Shown here piece by piece: positions 6,766 to 19,433 of a stretch of DNA of 64,000 nt. The DNA comes from Enoplosus armatus (lineage: Eukaryota > Chordata > Actinopteri > Centrarchiformes > Enoplosidae). Numbering within the stretch: the stretch's first letter is position 1; every line of letters begins with the position of its first letter. The position numbers and the translations under genes are program-made. The notes beneath the pieces were generated by a model, which was given only the letters and a program-made list of their open reading frames with translations, was not told where the DNA came from and made no database searches. Location of the stretch: positions 27,065,501-27,129,500 of the forward strand of contig NC_092186.1 in NCBI RefSeq assembly GCF_043641665.1, written 5' to 3'.

Positions 6766-7023
6766 CACACACTGGTTACACAATGCTCTCGACTTTTTGC
6801 TAGGGCAGTGACTGGTGACTATTTAGACAGTCTAGGCACACTTCCAATTACCATCAGGCTAGGTAAAGAGGTTTTCATACACACTGTTCAAGTGGTCAGA
6901 AACATTACACAACCTGTGATTGTAGGTCAGGACTTTCTACTCACACGATGCTGTTTTGGATTTGAGGGAAGGTACCTTAAAAGTAGGGAATCATACTACC
7001 GTCTCTCTCCTCTGTGCTACTGA
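6766..7023 (+). pseudogene. Retropepsin fragment of a third retroelement
   Basis: An open stretch from just after a TAA (6763-6765) to TGA 7021-7023; the only start in it is a GTG at 6808. It reads as the C-terminal two thirds of an aspartic protease: VTGDYLDSLGT, a strand-rich LPITIRLG, then PVIVGQDFL (6913-6939), equivalent to the ILG-DFL helix of retropepsins. The catalytic D-T/S-G should lie just upstream but is lost. It is unlike the protease remnant at 1238-1390, so it comes from another element. Copies start at 14395, 22024, 29653, 37278, 44907, 52536 and 60165; copy 4 has Arg47 to Gln, counted from the GTG. Confidence 0.55.
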
Positions 7024-7514
7024 GACTGCTCCCCTGAGCAGCAATGCTGTCATCTTAAAGTGAGTCAAAGTAATGCACTTTTTTGTGCCCCCTCAAGTAA
7101 AATGGTGGATCATACTGAGAAGTTCACTACATCCAGCATCTACAGTTAGCAGTAGTTAACAATTATTTTAGCAACAAGTAAAGCCATCTGTCCATCAAGA
7201 AACTACCTACTACCTACCTACTTTCCTTCACAACAGAAAAAGGACTTTCTGTGAGACATACTGAACAACCTGAGTAGCAGTAAAGAGTAATCCTGAGCAG
7301 AACAGCTGAATAACTCAGACAGGCCGAGCGGGTGAATGAGGGAGTCCCTTTACTTCATGGGCATGCTTTTTTTAATTTTTTCTTCTTCTTCATGGGCCAC
7401 TGCTGTACCCTGAGTAGATGACCATCTGTTCTGTCTTATGTAATACATACACAGAAGTAGACCGGAAAAGTGAACCGAGTGTTCTGAGCTTTTGGCTCAC
7501 AGGGTTTACTTTTA
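7024..7514. other. Non-coding flank upstream of the LTR
   Basis: No gene found. It contains a short CTAC/CTACCTA simple repeat (7203-7222) and a T-rich run with TTCTTCTTCTTC (7367-7391). The bases directly before the LTR are pyrimidine-rich, not the purine-rich tract that precedes a 3' LTR. This is therefore the outer flank of a 5' LTR rather than the end of a retrotransposon. Confidence 0.5.
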
Positions 7515-8103
7515 TGTCATGTCTCGTCATTTACATTAAGTTACCGTTTTTGTCTTGTTTAGTTATGTTGTCTTGTCATTTCCTGTTTTATTTTGTAGTA
7601 ACTGTGTTCCCTCTCGTTTCAGACCACTTGTCTTCCTGCCCTCGTGTTTCCCGCCTTTGTGATTGTCAGCCCCGCCCTGATTGTTTCCACCTGTGTTTCA
7701 CTCACCTCTTGTTTAAATAGTCTGCGTCTCCCTTTGTCGTGTGCCAGTTCGTCTTGTCCTTCATGTCATGTTTAGCAGGTCTAAGTCCGCATCTTGTTAC
7801 TCAGTGAGTTCCTGTGTGAGTTTGATTCAGTGTTCTTGTTAATTTTTTCTGTCTAGATTTTCCCTGTTTTAGTCCTCCCCTCGTAGGAGTGATTTTCTGT
7901 TGATTACTTTGTTAGTTTAAGCTCCTTTGTTTTCTCGTATTTTTGTATTAGCGTTTTCCTCCGTTTTTAGGAGTGATTTTGATTTATTACTTTGTAGAGA
8001 TTTCTTGCTTGGTCAAGCTTATTTTGTTATCAATAAAGACTTTTGTTGTACTTTGTTTGAGTCGAGCGTTTGGGTTCATTTTTTGCCTTGCCCAGTCGTG
8101 ACA
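7515..8103 (+). mobile_element. Gypsy LTR, complete (copy 1/2 junction)
   Basis: 589 bp, opening TGTCATGTCTCG and closing CGTGACA, so the termini form a TGTCA/TGACA inverted repeat. It spans the phase boundary of the unit, showing that the boundary at 7629/7630 is arbitrary. TATA-like box 7712-7719; AATAAA 8032-8037. Confidence 0.82.
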
Positions 8104-8120
8104 GAACGAACTGGCCAATC

Positions 8121-8867
8121 ATGAACCCAGCCGACTCTAGTCAGCTTAAAGAACAGGTTCTAGCATCAACTAGCATCAGACAGCATGAGGAGCAGGTGGC
8201 TGCCATAAGTCGTGGTGTTACTGATCTGTCCACGTGTCAGGAGGATTTTAAGATTTCAGTTATCACGCAGGTTAATTGCTTAGCTCAGCAGATGCAGGAT
8301 ATGCTCACTCACCTGCGAGAAGCTCCTCATAGTTCGAGCCCGACCACATCTACCGAACGCTTGAGTGTTTCTGCTCCTGTTTTGCCGGTCATCTCTGCCA
8401 TGCCTCCCCATCTTGCTGCACCTGAAAGATTCACGGGTGAGTCTGTTCTGAGCAGGCCCTTCCTGGTCCAGTGCAACCTGCACTTCGAGATGAATCCCAC
8501 TGCCTTCCCCACACCATGTTCTCGGGTCGCCTTCATCACGTCGCATCTCACCGGACAAGCGGCGGCTTGGGCCACCTCCGAGTGGGCTCGGGATTCCCCA
8601 GTGTGCAACTCGCCGGAGCTGTTCATAGACTCTCTAAAGAAGATCTTTGACCACACCACACGGGAGGCAGCCCGAGTCCTGAAGAGGTTAGTACAAGGCA
8701 ACCGACCTGTGTCAGACTACGCAGTTGAGTTCCGCACCATAACCGCAAGCAGCGATTGGAACGATCCAGCGTTATTTGACGCTTTTATTGAAGGACTGTC
8801 TGATCCCATTCAAGACCATCTAGCCCCTCAAGATCTACCCCAGGATCTGGACTGGAAGAAAGCCTGA
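8121..8867 (+). pseudogene. gag: Truncated gypsy gag (copy 2)
   Basis: 248 codons, with Ser at residue 111 in place of the Cys found in types A, C and D. It ends in the same deletion; a protease remnant follows at 8867-9019. Confidence 0.83.
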
Positions 8868-9527
8868 TGGCTTGGGATCTTGCTAAAGAACTAAGATTAA
8901 GATCAGAGCTATTACCTTGCCCTCTTAAGGCAAGCGCACTTGATGGCAACACCTTATTTCATGTCACACATAGGACCGAACCTTTTGACTCTGATTCCTT
9001 AGTTTTAGGTTTCCCGTGACTGTGCAGACACAATCCCCATGTTGATTGGAACACTGGCTCCATCTTGAGATGGAGGGAAAGCTGTAAACTTAGCTGTCTG
9101 CAGCCTGAGAGGAGGGTGACACTGGGTCGGTGCTCTGGAGAGAGTGTTGGTCTTCCCCTCCAGGGCCTGCTCAGGCTTCCGACCTATCCAATGTTCCTGC
9201 CTGTTACCATGACCTCGCCTAGCAGAGCTAGCAAAGCTAAGGCGACGTCTCTTCCTCCTCACCGTTCTATGCCTGTCCCATTGACCTCATTCCAGGTACT
9301 ACCTTACCCAGGGGGCGTCTCTATTCCATCTCGGGACCAGAGAGGAAGGCTATGGAGGATTACATTGAGACCTCTCTGAATTATATTGACTATGCTCCTC
9401 TTAATTACCATAAAGAACCGGTACCCTCTCCCTCTTATGTCCTCAGTGTTTGAGCAGTTACAGTCGGCCAAGATCTTCATTAAGCTCGACCTCCGAAACG
9501 CCTACCACCTTGTCCGCATCAGAGAAG

Positions 9528-10901
9528 GAGGATGAGTGGAAGACGGGATTCAACACACCTACTGGGCACTATGAATACATGGTTATGCCTTTTGGGTTAA
9601 CAAATGCTCCGGCAGTGTTTCAAAACCTGGTGAATGATGTTTTGAGAGATTCTCTGGACCATTTTGTTTATGTTTATCTGGATGACATTTTGGTCTACTC
9701 GCCGGATGAGGAGACTCACATTACTCATGTTCGTCAGGTATTGTCACGATTGTTGGAGCACAGGCTGTATGTCAAGGCCGAGAAGTGCGATTTTCATGCT
9801 GAGTCAGAGTCGTTCCTGGGCTTCATCATAGCCCCTGGATTGATACAGATGGATCCGGCTAAAGTAAAAGCTGTGGCAGATGGGCCAGTTCCGGATAGCC
9901 GCAAAAAGGTTCAGCAATTCTTAGGATTTGCTAACTTTTACCGTCGGTTCATCCGGAACTTTAGCGCTATTGCAACGCCTCTGCATACCTTAACCTCTCC
10001 TCAGTCTCCTTTTCAGTGGACCGCCCAGGCTCAGGAGGCATTCCACCGGCTTAAGACCTTGTTCACCACAGCTCCTATCCTGTCTGTACCAGACCCCACC
10101 CGGCAGTTTGTGGTGGAGGTGGACGCCTCCAATGAAGGAGTCGGGGCGGTTCTCTCCCAGAGAGCAGAGGAGGATGGTAAGATGCATCCATGTGCATTCT
10201 TATCCTGGAAGCTGACCAAGGCGGAGCGGAACTATGATGTGGGTAATCGTGAGCTGCTGGTGGTCAAAGTGGCGCTGGAGGAATGGCGTCACTTGCTGGA
10301 GGGGGCCCAGCAGCCGTTCATTGTTTGGACGGATCATAAAAATCTCCAGTATATCCGCAGTGCCAAGAGACTCAATTCTAGGCAAGCTCGCTGGTCACTG
10401 TTCTTTAACCGTTTCAACTTTGCTCTTTCTTACAGGTCCCAGAACGTTAAACCGGATGCCCTCTCCCGGCTGTACGATCCTGAGCCTGTTGCCAAGGAAC
10501 CAGAATCCATCCTGCCACTTAACCGTGTGGTTGGGGAGGTTTCCTGGCGCAGAGTATCCGAGGTAGACCAAGACAATGGTGTGAATCCGCCCCTGGGCGA
10601 TTTTCCTCCCAACCGCTTGTTTGTTGCGGTGGATATGCATTCCCAGGTGGTTCATTGGGCTCACACCTCGCTGCTTACCTGTCATCCTGGCGTTAAGCGG
10701 ACGGTCTTCTTCATTCGCCAACGTTTCTGGTGGCCGGTGATGGAAAGGGTCATCAGGGAGTATGTGGAATCGTGCCCGTGTGTGTGCTCGGAGCAAGTCT
10801 TCCTCCAAGGTGCGGGCAGGTCTTCTCCAGCCGCTTCCCGTTCCCAGCCGTCCCTGGGCCGATATATCGGTGGACTTTGTAACAGGACTCCCTCCGTCTG
10901 A
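9528..10901 (+). pseudogene. pol: RT-RNase H relic (copy 2)
   Basis: Same frame and lesions as copy 1. It differs by Gly27 to Glu, Glu144-Trp145 to Asp-Gly, Ala176 to Thr and Thr325 to Ala (numbered from the frame opening at 9450), plus a silent T at u2996. Loss of the Trp in the conserved EWP motif after the palm is a further hit to RT. Confidence 0.88.
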
Positions 10902-10922
10902 AGGTAACAAAGGTTTTCCAAA

Positions 10923-11804
10923 ATGACTCATTTCATTGCCTTGCCCAAGCTGCCGTCTGCTAAGGAGACGGCAGAAGTTATGTGTCACCATGTCTTTCGT
11001 GTTCATGGATTTCCCAGGGACATTGTCTCGGACCGTGGTCCCCAGTTCATGTCGAGGTTTTGGAAGGAATTCTGCGACCTCATCGGGGTCACTGTCAGCC
11101 TCTCTTCTGGATATCACCCGGAGTCTAATGGTCAGATGGAGCGGCTGAACCAAGTCCTGGAGACCTGCCTGCGCTGCCTGGTGTCCCAAAACCCCACCTC
11201 CTGGAGTAAACATCTCACCTGGGTCGAGTACGCCCACAATTCTCTTCCCATGGCGGCCACTGGCATCTCTTCTTTCCACTGTGTCTACGGCTACCAACCA
11301 CCAGTCTTCGCGGAGACCGCAAAGGAGGTGGTGGTCCCGGTGGCCCTTGCCCTGGTCCGCAGATGTCACCGTGTGTGGGAATCCACCCGCAGGATCCTGT
11401 TACGCAGCTGTGACTGGATGAAGAAGGCAGCAGATCGCCGTAGGAGACCGGCTCCCGAGTACCAGCCGGGTCAGAGGGTCTGGCTCTCCACCCGCGATCT
11501 ACCCCTCCACATCACGTCCAGGAAGCTGGGGCCCCGGTTCGTGGGTCCATTCCCCATCACCAAGGTCATCAACCCTGCTTCGGTGCGTCTCCACCTTCCA
11601 TGTGGGCAGGGTGAAGCCCGTCAGGGACAGTCCTATGGTTCTTGCAGCCAAACCCCCTCCACCCCCCCGGATGGTCGAGGGCGGTCCTGTCTACACCGTC
11701 AAAAAGCTCCTGGTGGTCCACAACAGAGGCAGAGGCAAGCAATTCCTGGTGGACTGGGAGGGTTACGTAGTTCGCACTGTCGCACGGGAGGTAAAGCTGG
11801 TTAG
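10923..11804 (+). pseudogene. pol: Integrase core relic (copy 2)
   Basis: Ala130 instead of the Thr of copy 1. The truncated chromodomain frame follows at 11602-11841. Confidence 0.86.
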
Positions 11805-12360
11805 AGCGGGTTGGGCCCCCATCATGTCGAAGTGTCCTTGAGCAAGACACTGAACCCTGAGCTCACGGCACCTTGCATGGCAGCCAAGGTCGCCATTGGT
11901 GTGTGAATGTATGAGTGAATGAGTGAATGAGACTTAGCTGTAAAGTGCTTTGGGAACCGTGAAGGTTGAAAAGCGCTATATAAGTGAGATCATTTACATT
12001 TGATTTACATTTGTAACCCACATTAGTTTCACCAGCGTAATACGTATAATATGAGTTCATTTGAGTTAAAACGTCACTGTGTAATTACTACACTACACTC
12101 AGAACTGTTAACAAAGTTTTATGAAGGAAATAACACTAAGAGTTTAAGTGTTAATCAGAATTTACTCTTATTAATTAACTCTTCATGAGTGTTAAACCTA
12201 CTTTACACTAACTGTTATTGAGAAATTACTCCCAACAGTGTTGATTTTTAATTGACATAATGTACTTGTGTATTTACTATCTATAAGTGTTATTAGTCAA
12301 CAGCTTGTTGCTTTTCAATGGACTTTTTAATAAAATGTACTCTTCACTAGAACTAATATT

Positions 12361-13431
12361 TTAGTATTTCGCAATTTTGTATTCATCAGAGACGTCCATG
12401 GTGGGATCCTCCTCCTCAGCATCAGAAGGTGTCTCATCCTCAGAGTCGTCCAACGCCTCGGACGACAGAGAGGAAGGTGGTTCAAGGGCGGTGTGACCCA
12501 CGTGCGTGGTGGATTTGGCTGGCTGGTCCGGGTGACGCCGATGGAACTCCCTGATGAGCCGGGGGTCCAGGATGCGCCGTGCCGGAACCCAGGACCTCTC
12601 CTCAGGGCTGTATCCCTCCCAGTCGACCAGGTACTGGAGACCCCTCCCGCGGTGGGTTGGGTGGAATCCGTAGGCACACTGGAAGGGGGAAAGTCCAGTG
12701 GTGCAACTGGTCAAAGTGTTATGGGCGTACTCTACCCACAGTAGCTGCTGGGACCAGGACGAGGGGTGTTTGGAAACCATGCAGTGCAGAGTTGTCTCCA
12801 TCTCCTGGTTCTTGCGCTCGGTCTGGCCGTTGGACGGGGGGTGGAACCCGGATGATAGGCTGACGGTGGCCCCAACTTGCGTGAAGAACTCCCTCCAAAA
12901 CACAGAGGCACAGAGCACAGAGCCCTCCAAAAACCCTCCAAAAACTGACGGGACAGGGCATCGGGCTTCACATTGCAGGACCCGGGTCGGTAGGACAGGG
13001 AGAAGTTGAACCTTGTGAGAAAAAGCGACCATCGGGCTTGGCGGGAGTTGAGCCTCTTGGCTGACTGGATGTACTCAAGGTTCTTATGGTCAGTCCACAC
13101 CAGAAAAGGCAGCTTGGTCCCCTCGAGCCAGTGGCGCCATTCGTCAATGGCCAGAAAGGAAACGGATGAAGCGTGGTTTTTTTTTTTCGGCCTTGGTCCG
13201 GGAGAAGATCAGGATGTCGTCCAGGTAGACAAAGACATGCTTGTTTAGCATGTCTCTGAGCACGTCATTGACCAGAGCCTGGAAGACAGCCGGGGCGTTG
13301 GTGAGGCCGAAGGGCATTACCAGGTCCTCATAATGACCAGTAGGGGTGTTGAACGCCGTCTTCCACTTATCACCTTCCCGGATGCGGACCAAGTGGTATG
13401 CGTTGCGCAGGTCCAACTTTGAGAAGATGGT
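12361..13431 (-). mobile_element. Second gypsy relic, minus strand (copy 2)
   Basis: Integrase-chromodomain frame 13032-12361 with CAYG in place of the CVYG of copy 1; RT fragment frame 13416-13144. Confidence 0.84.
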
Positions 13432-15143
13432 GATTATGTATATATTATATACTTATACTTATAATCACTTTCAGTTTAAAAGATGAAACAAAAAAACACA
13501 TTGTTCTTAACCATTTCTCTCAACACTGAAAAATGTGTGTTTAAAGTGCATTTCAGAGGATACACACATCCGAGGATAATTCCGGCCATTTTCAACCTAG
13601 AACAAATTTTGACATCATCTGGAATCTACCAATCGAATCTAACCAAAATCTTATCAAATGGACCACTGAGTGATGTGAGAGTGTGCCTGCTTTCATGTGT
13701 GTTAGTGTTGACATTAACAGTTGGCCAAGTTATGATTTTTGTTTTTCAAGACATTACGTATGTGGGTGCTTTAGAAGATCTGATCTGTTGCCTCAATACA
13801 TTGTACTGCTGCTGGAAAAACACCAGACAACTCAGTAAAATGGATGTAAAATGTTGTATTCCTAACTATGTGTTTCACTTCCAAATTGGGGTGGAGTTAG
13901 ATTTACTTCTATTCCAACAGGTGTTCAAATTAGATTTTTAAAAGGGGAGATTCACCTATTTTCAACCTCATCTTAATCTATCTGCAATTAGGGATATAGT
14001 GTTAAAAAACACCTGCAGTTGTTGCCGATGTTCTATGTCTCTGGAGTACTGTATATGTCGCAGGTGGGAGAAGAACAACAGATTGTGCTGCGGTGCAGTG
14101 CCCCTGAGACACAGGATTATAGTGTGAAAAATGCCTGCAGTTATTCTTCATGTTCTCTAATACACATAGATTGAGATAAGATTGAAAATCTGCAAATCTC
14201 TCCCTTAAGAAGAGTGACATCTTTCATGGTATGGTGCCAGATGATAGTTATGATCAACAACGACAATTGTCCCTTTTTATCCATCATCCTCTTTATTCAT
14301 CCTCTTGGCTCCCGCCATTCCTAAATTCTTCTGGTCTGCTCCAATCCTGACTGTTATCTGTATTATTGATTTGTCACACTGAACTTAGTGGTAACACACA
14401 CTGGTTACACAATGCTCTCGACTTTTTGCTAGGGCAGTGACTGGTGACTATTTAGACAGTCTAGGCACACTTCCAATTACCATCAGGCTAGGTAAAGAGG
14501 TTTTCATACACACTGTTCAAGTGGTCAGAAACATTACACAACCTGTGATTGTAGGTCAGGACTTTCTACTCACACGATGCTGTTTTGGATTTGAGGGAAG
14601 GTACCTTAAAAGTAGGGAATCATACTACCGTCTCTCTCCTCTGTGCTACTGAGACTGCTCCCCTGAGCAGCAATGCTGTCATCTTAAAGTGAGTCAAAGT
14701 AATGCACTTTTTTGTGCCCCCTCAAGTAAAATGGTGGATCATACTGAGAAGTTCACTACATCCAGCATCTACAGTTAGCAGTAGTTAACAATTATTTTAG
14801 CAACAAGTAAAGCCATCTGTCCATCAAGAAACTACCTACTACCTACCTACTTTCCTTCACAACAGAAAAAGGACTTTCTGTGAGACATACTGAACAACCT
14901 GAGTAGCAGTAAAGAGTAATCCTGAGCAGAACAGCTGAATAACTCAGACAGGCCGAGCGGGTGAATGAGGGAGTCCCTTTACTTCATGGGCATGCTTTTT
15001 TTAATTTTTTCTTCTTCTTCATGGGCCACTGCTGTACCCTGAGTAGATGACCATCTGTTCTGTCTTATGTAATACATACACAGAAGTAGACCGGAAAAGT
15101 GAACCGAGTGTTCTGAGCTTTTGGCTCACAGGGTTTACTTTTA

Positions 15144-15732
15144 TGTCATGTCTCGTCATTTACATTAAGTTACCGTTTTTGTCTTGTTTAGTTATGTTGT
15201 CTTGTCATTTCCTGTTTTATTTTGTAGTAACTGTGTTCCCTCTCGTTTCAGACCACTTGTCTTCCTGCCCTCGTGTTTCCCGCCTTTGTGATTGTCAGCC
15301 CCGCCCTGATTGTTTCCACCTGTGTTTCACTCACCTCTTGTTTAAATAGTCTGCGTCTCCCTTTGTCGTGTGCCAGTTCGTCTTGTCCTTCATGTCATGT
15401 TTAGCAGGTCTAAGTCCGCATCTTGTTACTCAGTGAGTTCCTGTGTGAGTTTGATTCAGTGTTCTTGTTAATTTTTTCTGTCTAGATTTTCCCTGTTTTA
15501 GTCCTCCCCTCGTAGGAGTGATTTTCTGTTGATTACTTTGTTAGTTTAAGCTCCTTTGTTTTCTCGTATTTTTGTATTAGCGTTTTCCTCCGTTTTTAGG
15601 AGTGATTTTGATTTATTACTTTGTAGAGATTTCTTGCTTGGTCAAGCTTATTTCGTTATCAATAAAGACTTTTGTTGTACTTTGTTTGAGTCGAGCGTTT
15701 GGGTTCATTTTTTGCCTTGCCCAGTCGTGACA
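15144..15732 (+). mobile_element. Gypsy LTR (copy 2/3 junction)
   Basis: 589 bp with TGTCA/TGACA ends. Private T to C at 15654, seven bases upstream of the AATAAA (15661-15666). Confidence 0.82.
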
Positions 15733-15749
15733 GAACGAACTGGCCAATC

Positions 15750-16496
15750 ATGAACCCAGCCGACTCTAGTCAGCTTAAAGAACAGGTTCTAGCATCAACT
15801 AGCATCAGACAGCATGAGGAGCAGGTGGCTGCCATAAGTCGTGGTGTTACTGATCTGTCCACGTGTCAGGAGGATTTTAAGATTTCAGTTATCACGCAGG
15901 TTAATTGCTTAGCTCAGCAGATGCAGGATATGCTCACTCACCTGCGAGAAGCTCCTCATAGTTCGAGCCCGACCACATCTACCGAACGCTTGAGTGTTTC
16001 TGCTCCTGTTTTGCCGGTCATCTCTGCCATGCCTCCCCATCTTGCTGCACCTGAAAGATTCACGGGTGAGTCTGTTCTGTGCAGGCCCTTCCTGGTCCAG
16101 TGCAACCTGCACTTCGAGATGAATCCCACTGCCTTCCCCACACCATGTTCTCGGGTCGCCTTCATCACGTCGCATCTCACCGGACAAGCGGCGGCTTGGG
16201 CCACCTCCGAGTGGGCTCGGGATTCCCCAGTGTGCAACTCGCCGGAGCTGTTCATAGACTCTCTAAAGAAGATCTTTGACCACACCACACGGGAGGCAGC
16301 CCGAGTCCTGAAGAGGTTAGTACAAGGCAACCGACCTGTGTCAGACTACGCAGTTGAGTTCCGCACCATAACCGCAAGCAGCGATTGGAACGATCCAGCG
16401 TTATTTGACGCTTTTATTGAAGGACTGTCTGATCCCATTCAAGACCATCTAGCCCCTCAAGATCTACCCCAGGATCTGGACTGGAAGAAAGCCTGA
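15750..16496 (+). pseudogene. gag: Truncated gypsy gag (copy 3)
   Basis: 248 codons, same protein as copy 1 as far as I can see. Protease remnant at 16496-16648. Confidence 0.83.
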
Positions 16497-17156
16497 TGGC
16501 TTGGGATCTTGCTAAAGAACTAAGATTAAGATCAGAGCTATTACCTTGCCCTCTTAAGGCAAGCGCACTTGATGGCAACACCTTATTTCATGTCACACAT
16601 AGGACCGAACCTTTTGACTCTGATTCCTTAGTTTTAGGTTTCCCGTGACTGTGCAGACACAATCCCCATGTTGATTGGAACACTGGCTCCATCTTGAGAT
16701 GGAGGGAAAGCTGTAAACTTAGCTGTCTGCAGCCTGAGAGGAGGGTGACACTGGGTCGGTGCTCTGGAGAGAGTGTTGGTCTTCCCCTCCAGGGCCTGCT
16801 CAGGCTTCCGACCTATCCAATGTTCCTGCCTGTTACCATGACCTCGCCTAGCAGAGCTAGCAAAGCTAAGGCGACGTCTCTTCCTCCTCACCGTTCTATG
16901 CCTGTCCCATTGACCTCATTCCAGGTACTACCTTACCCAGGGGGCGTCTCTATTCCATCTCGGGACCAGAGAGGAAGGCTATGGAGGATTACATTGAGAC
17001 CTCTCTGAATTATATTGACTATGCTCCTCTTAATTACCATAAAGAACCGGTACCCTCTCCCTCTTATGTCCTCAGTGTTTGAGCAGTTACAGTCGGCCAA
17101 GATCTTCATTAAGCTCGACCTCCGAAACGCCTACCACCTTGTCCGCATCAGAGAAG

Positions 17157-18530
17157 GGGGATGAGTGGAAGACGGGATTCAACACACCTACTGGGCACTA
17201 TGAATACATGGTTATGCCTTTTGGGTTAACAAATGCTCCGGCAGTGTTTCAAAACCTGGTGAATGATGTTTTGAGAGATTCTCTGGACCATTTTGTTTAT
17301 GTTTATCTGGATGACATTTTGGTCTACTCGCCGGATGAGGAGACTCACATTACTCATGTTCGTCAGGTATTGTCACGATTGTTGGAGCACAGGCTGTATG
17401 TCAAGGCCGAGAAGTGCGATTTTCATGCTGAGTCAGAGTCGTTCCTGGGCTTCATCATAGCCCCTGGATTGATACAGATGGATCCGGCTAAAGTAAAAGC
17501 TGTGGCAGAGTGGCCAGTTCCGGATAGCCGCAAAAAGGTTCAGCAATTCTTAGGATTTGCTAACTTTTACCGTCGGTTCATCCGGAACTTTAGCGCTATT
17601 GCAGCGCCTCTGCATACCTTAACCTCTCCTCAGTCTCCTTTTCAGTGGACCGCCCAGGCTCAGGAGGCATTCCACCGGCTTAAGACCTTGTTCACCACAG
17701 CTCCTATCCTGTCTGTACCAGACCCCACCCGGCAGTTTGTGGTGGAGGTGGACGCCTCCAATGAAGGAGTCGGGGCGGTTCTCTCCCAGAGAGCAGAGGA
17801 GGATGGTAAGATGCATCCATGTGCATTCTTATCCTGGAAGCTGACCAAGGCGGAGCGGAACTATGATGTGGGTAATCGTGAGCTGCTGGTGGTCAAAGTG
17901 GCGCTGGAGGAATGGCGTCACTTGCTGGAGGGGGCCCAGCAGCCGTTCATTGTTTGGACGGATCATAAAAATCTCCAGTATATCCGCAGTGCCAAGAGAC
18001 TCAATTCTAGGCAAGCTCGCTGGTCACTGTTCTTTAACCGTTTCAACTTTGCTCTTTCTTACAGGTCCCAGAACGTTAAACCGGATGCCCTCTCCCGGCT
18101 GTACGATCCTGAGCCTGTTGCCAAGGAACCAGAATCCATCCTGCCACTTAACCGTGTGGTTGGGGAGGTTTCCTGGCGCAGAGTATCCGAGGTAGACCAA
18201 GACAATGGTGTGAATCCGCCCCTGGGCGATTTTCCTCCCAACCGCTTGTTTGTGGCGGTGGATATGCATTCCCAGGTGGTTCATTGGGCTCACACCTCGC
18301 TGCTTACCTGTCATCCTGGCGTTAAGCGGACGGTCTTCTTCATTCGCCAACGTTTCTGGTGGCCGGTGATGGAAAGGGTCATCAGGGAGTATGTGGAATC
18401 GTGCCCGTGTGTGTGCTCGGAGCAAGTCTTCCTCCAAGGTGCGGGCAGGTCTTCTCCAGCCGCTTCCCGTTCCCAGCCGTCCCTGGGCCGATATATCGGT
18501 GGACTTTGTAACAGGACTCCCTCCGTCTGA
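17157..18530 (+). pseudogene. pol: RT-RNase H relic (copy 3)
   Basis: Differs from copy 1 only by Thr325 to Ala, as far as seen. The Glu-Trp pair is intact. Confidence 0.88.
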
Positions 18531-18551
18531 AGGTAACAAAGGTTTTCCAAA

Positions 18552-19433
18552 ATGACTCATTTCATTGCCTTGCCCAAGCTGCCGTCTGCTAAGGAGACGG
18601 CAGAAGTTATGTGTCACCATGTCTTTCGTGTTCATGGATTTCCCAGGGACATTGTCTCGGACCGTGGTCCCCAGTTCATGTCGAGGTTTTGGAAGGAATT
18701 CTGCGACCTCATCGGGGTCACTGTCAGCCTCTCTTCTGGATATCACCCGGAGTCTAATGGTCAGATGGAGCGGCTGAACCAAGTCCTGGAGACCTGCCTG
18801 CGCTGCCTGGTGTCCCAAAACCCCACCTCCTGGAGTAAACATCTCACCTGGGTCGAGTACGCCCACAATTCTCTTCCCATGGCGGCCACTGGCATCTCTT
18901 CTTTCCACTGTGTCTACGGCTACCAACCACCAGTCTTCGCGGAGACCGCAAAGGAGGTGGTGGTCCCGGTGGCCCTTGCCCTGGTCCGCAGATGTCACCG
19001 TGTGTGGGAATCCACCCGCAGGATCCTGTTACGCAGCTGTGACTGGATGAAGAAGGCAGCAGATCGCCGTAGGAGACCGGCTCCCGAGTACCAGCCGGGT
19101 CAGAGGGTCTGGCTCTCCACCCGCGATCTACCCCTCCACATCACGTCCAGGAAGCTGGGGCCCCGGTTCGTGGGTCCATTCCCCATCACCAAGGTCATCA
19201 ACCCTGCTTCGGTGCGTCTCCACCTTCCATGTGGGCAGGGTGAAGCCCGTCAGGGACAGTCCTATGGTTCTTGCAGCCAAACCCCCTCCACCCCCCCGGA
19301 TGGTCGAGGGCGGTCCTGTCTACACCGTCAAAAAGCTCCTGGTGGTCCACAACAGAGGCAGAGGCAAGCAATTCCTGGTGGACTGGGAGGGTTACGTAGT
19401 TCGCACTGTCGCACGGGAGGTAAAGCTGGTTAG
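18552..19433 (+). pseudogene. pol: Integrase core relic (copy 3)
   Basis: Same predicted protein as copy 2; chromodomain frame at 19231-19470. Confidence 0.86.

Larger units (their letters stand above)
1..7629 (+). repeat. Macrosatellite unit, copy 1 (type A)
   Basis: This is the reference copy of a 7,629-bp tandem unit. Position 1 is equivalent to 7630, 15259 and so on, with the same sequence running through each junction without spacer. Type-A alleles are T at 464, G at 1900, GT at 2252-2253, G at 2346, A at 2793 and A at 5045. A private allele is A at 3681, which gives Thr130 in the integrase frame where other copies have Ala. The unit is a composite of retroelement and MITE/SINE debris. 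The unit boundary used here is arbitrary, because both array ends lie outside the window. Confidence 0.97.
7630..15258 (+). repeat. Macrosatellite unit, copy 2 (type B)
   Basis: Full-length unit. It carries the derived type-B set: A at u822 (gag Cys111 to Ser), A at u1900, TG at u2252-2253, A at u2346 and T at u2996. It shares this set only with copy 6, four units downstream. Confidence 0.97.

Noticed and set aside
7418..7720. 100-codon frame crossing the LTR start
   Set aside because: Hydrophobic/Cys-rich translation of pyrimidine-rich LTR U3 DNA; no domain.
7515..8103. 5-bp target duplication around the LTR
   Set aside because: Only one LTR exists per unit, so the partner flank needed to test it is absent.
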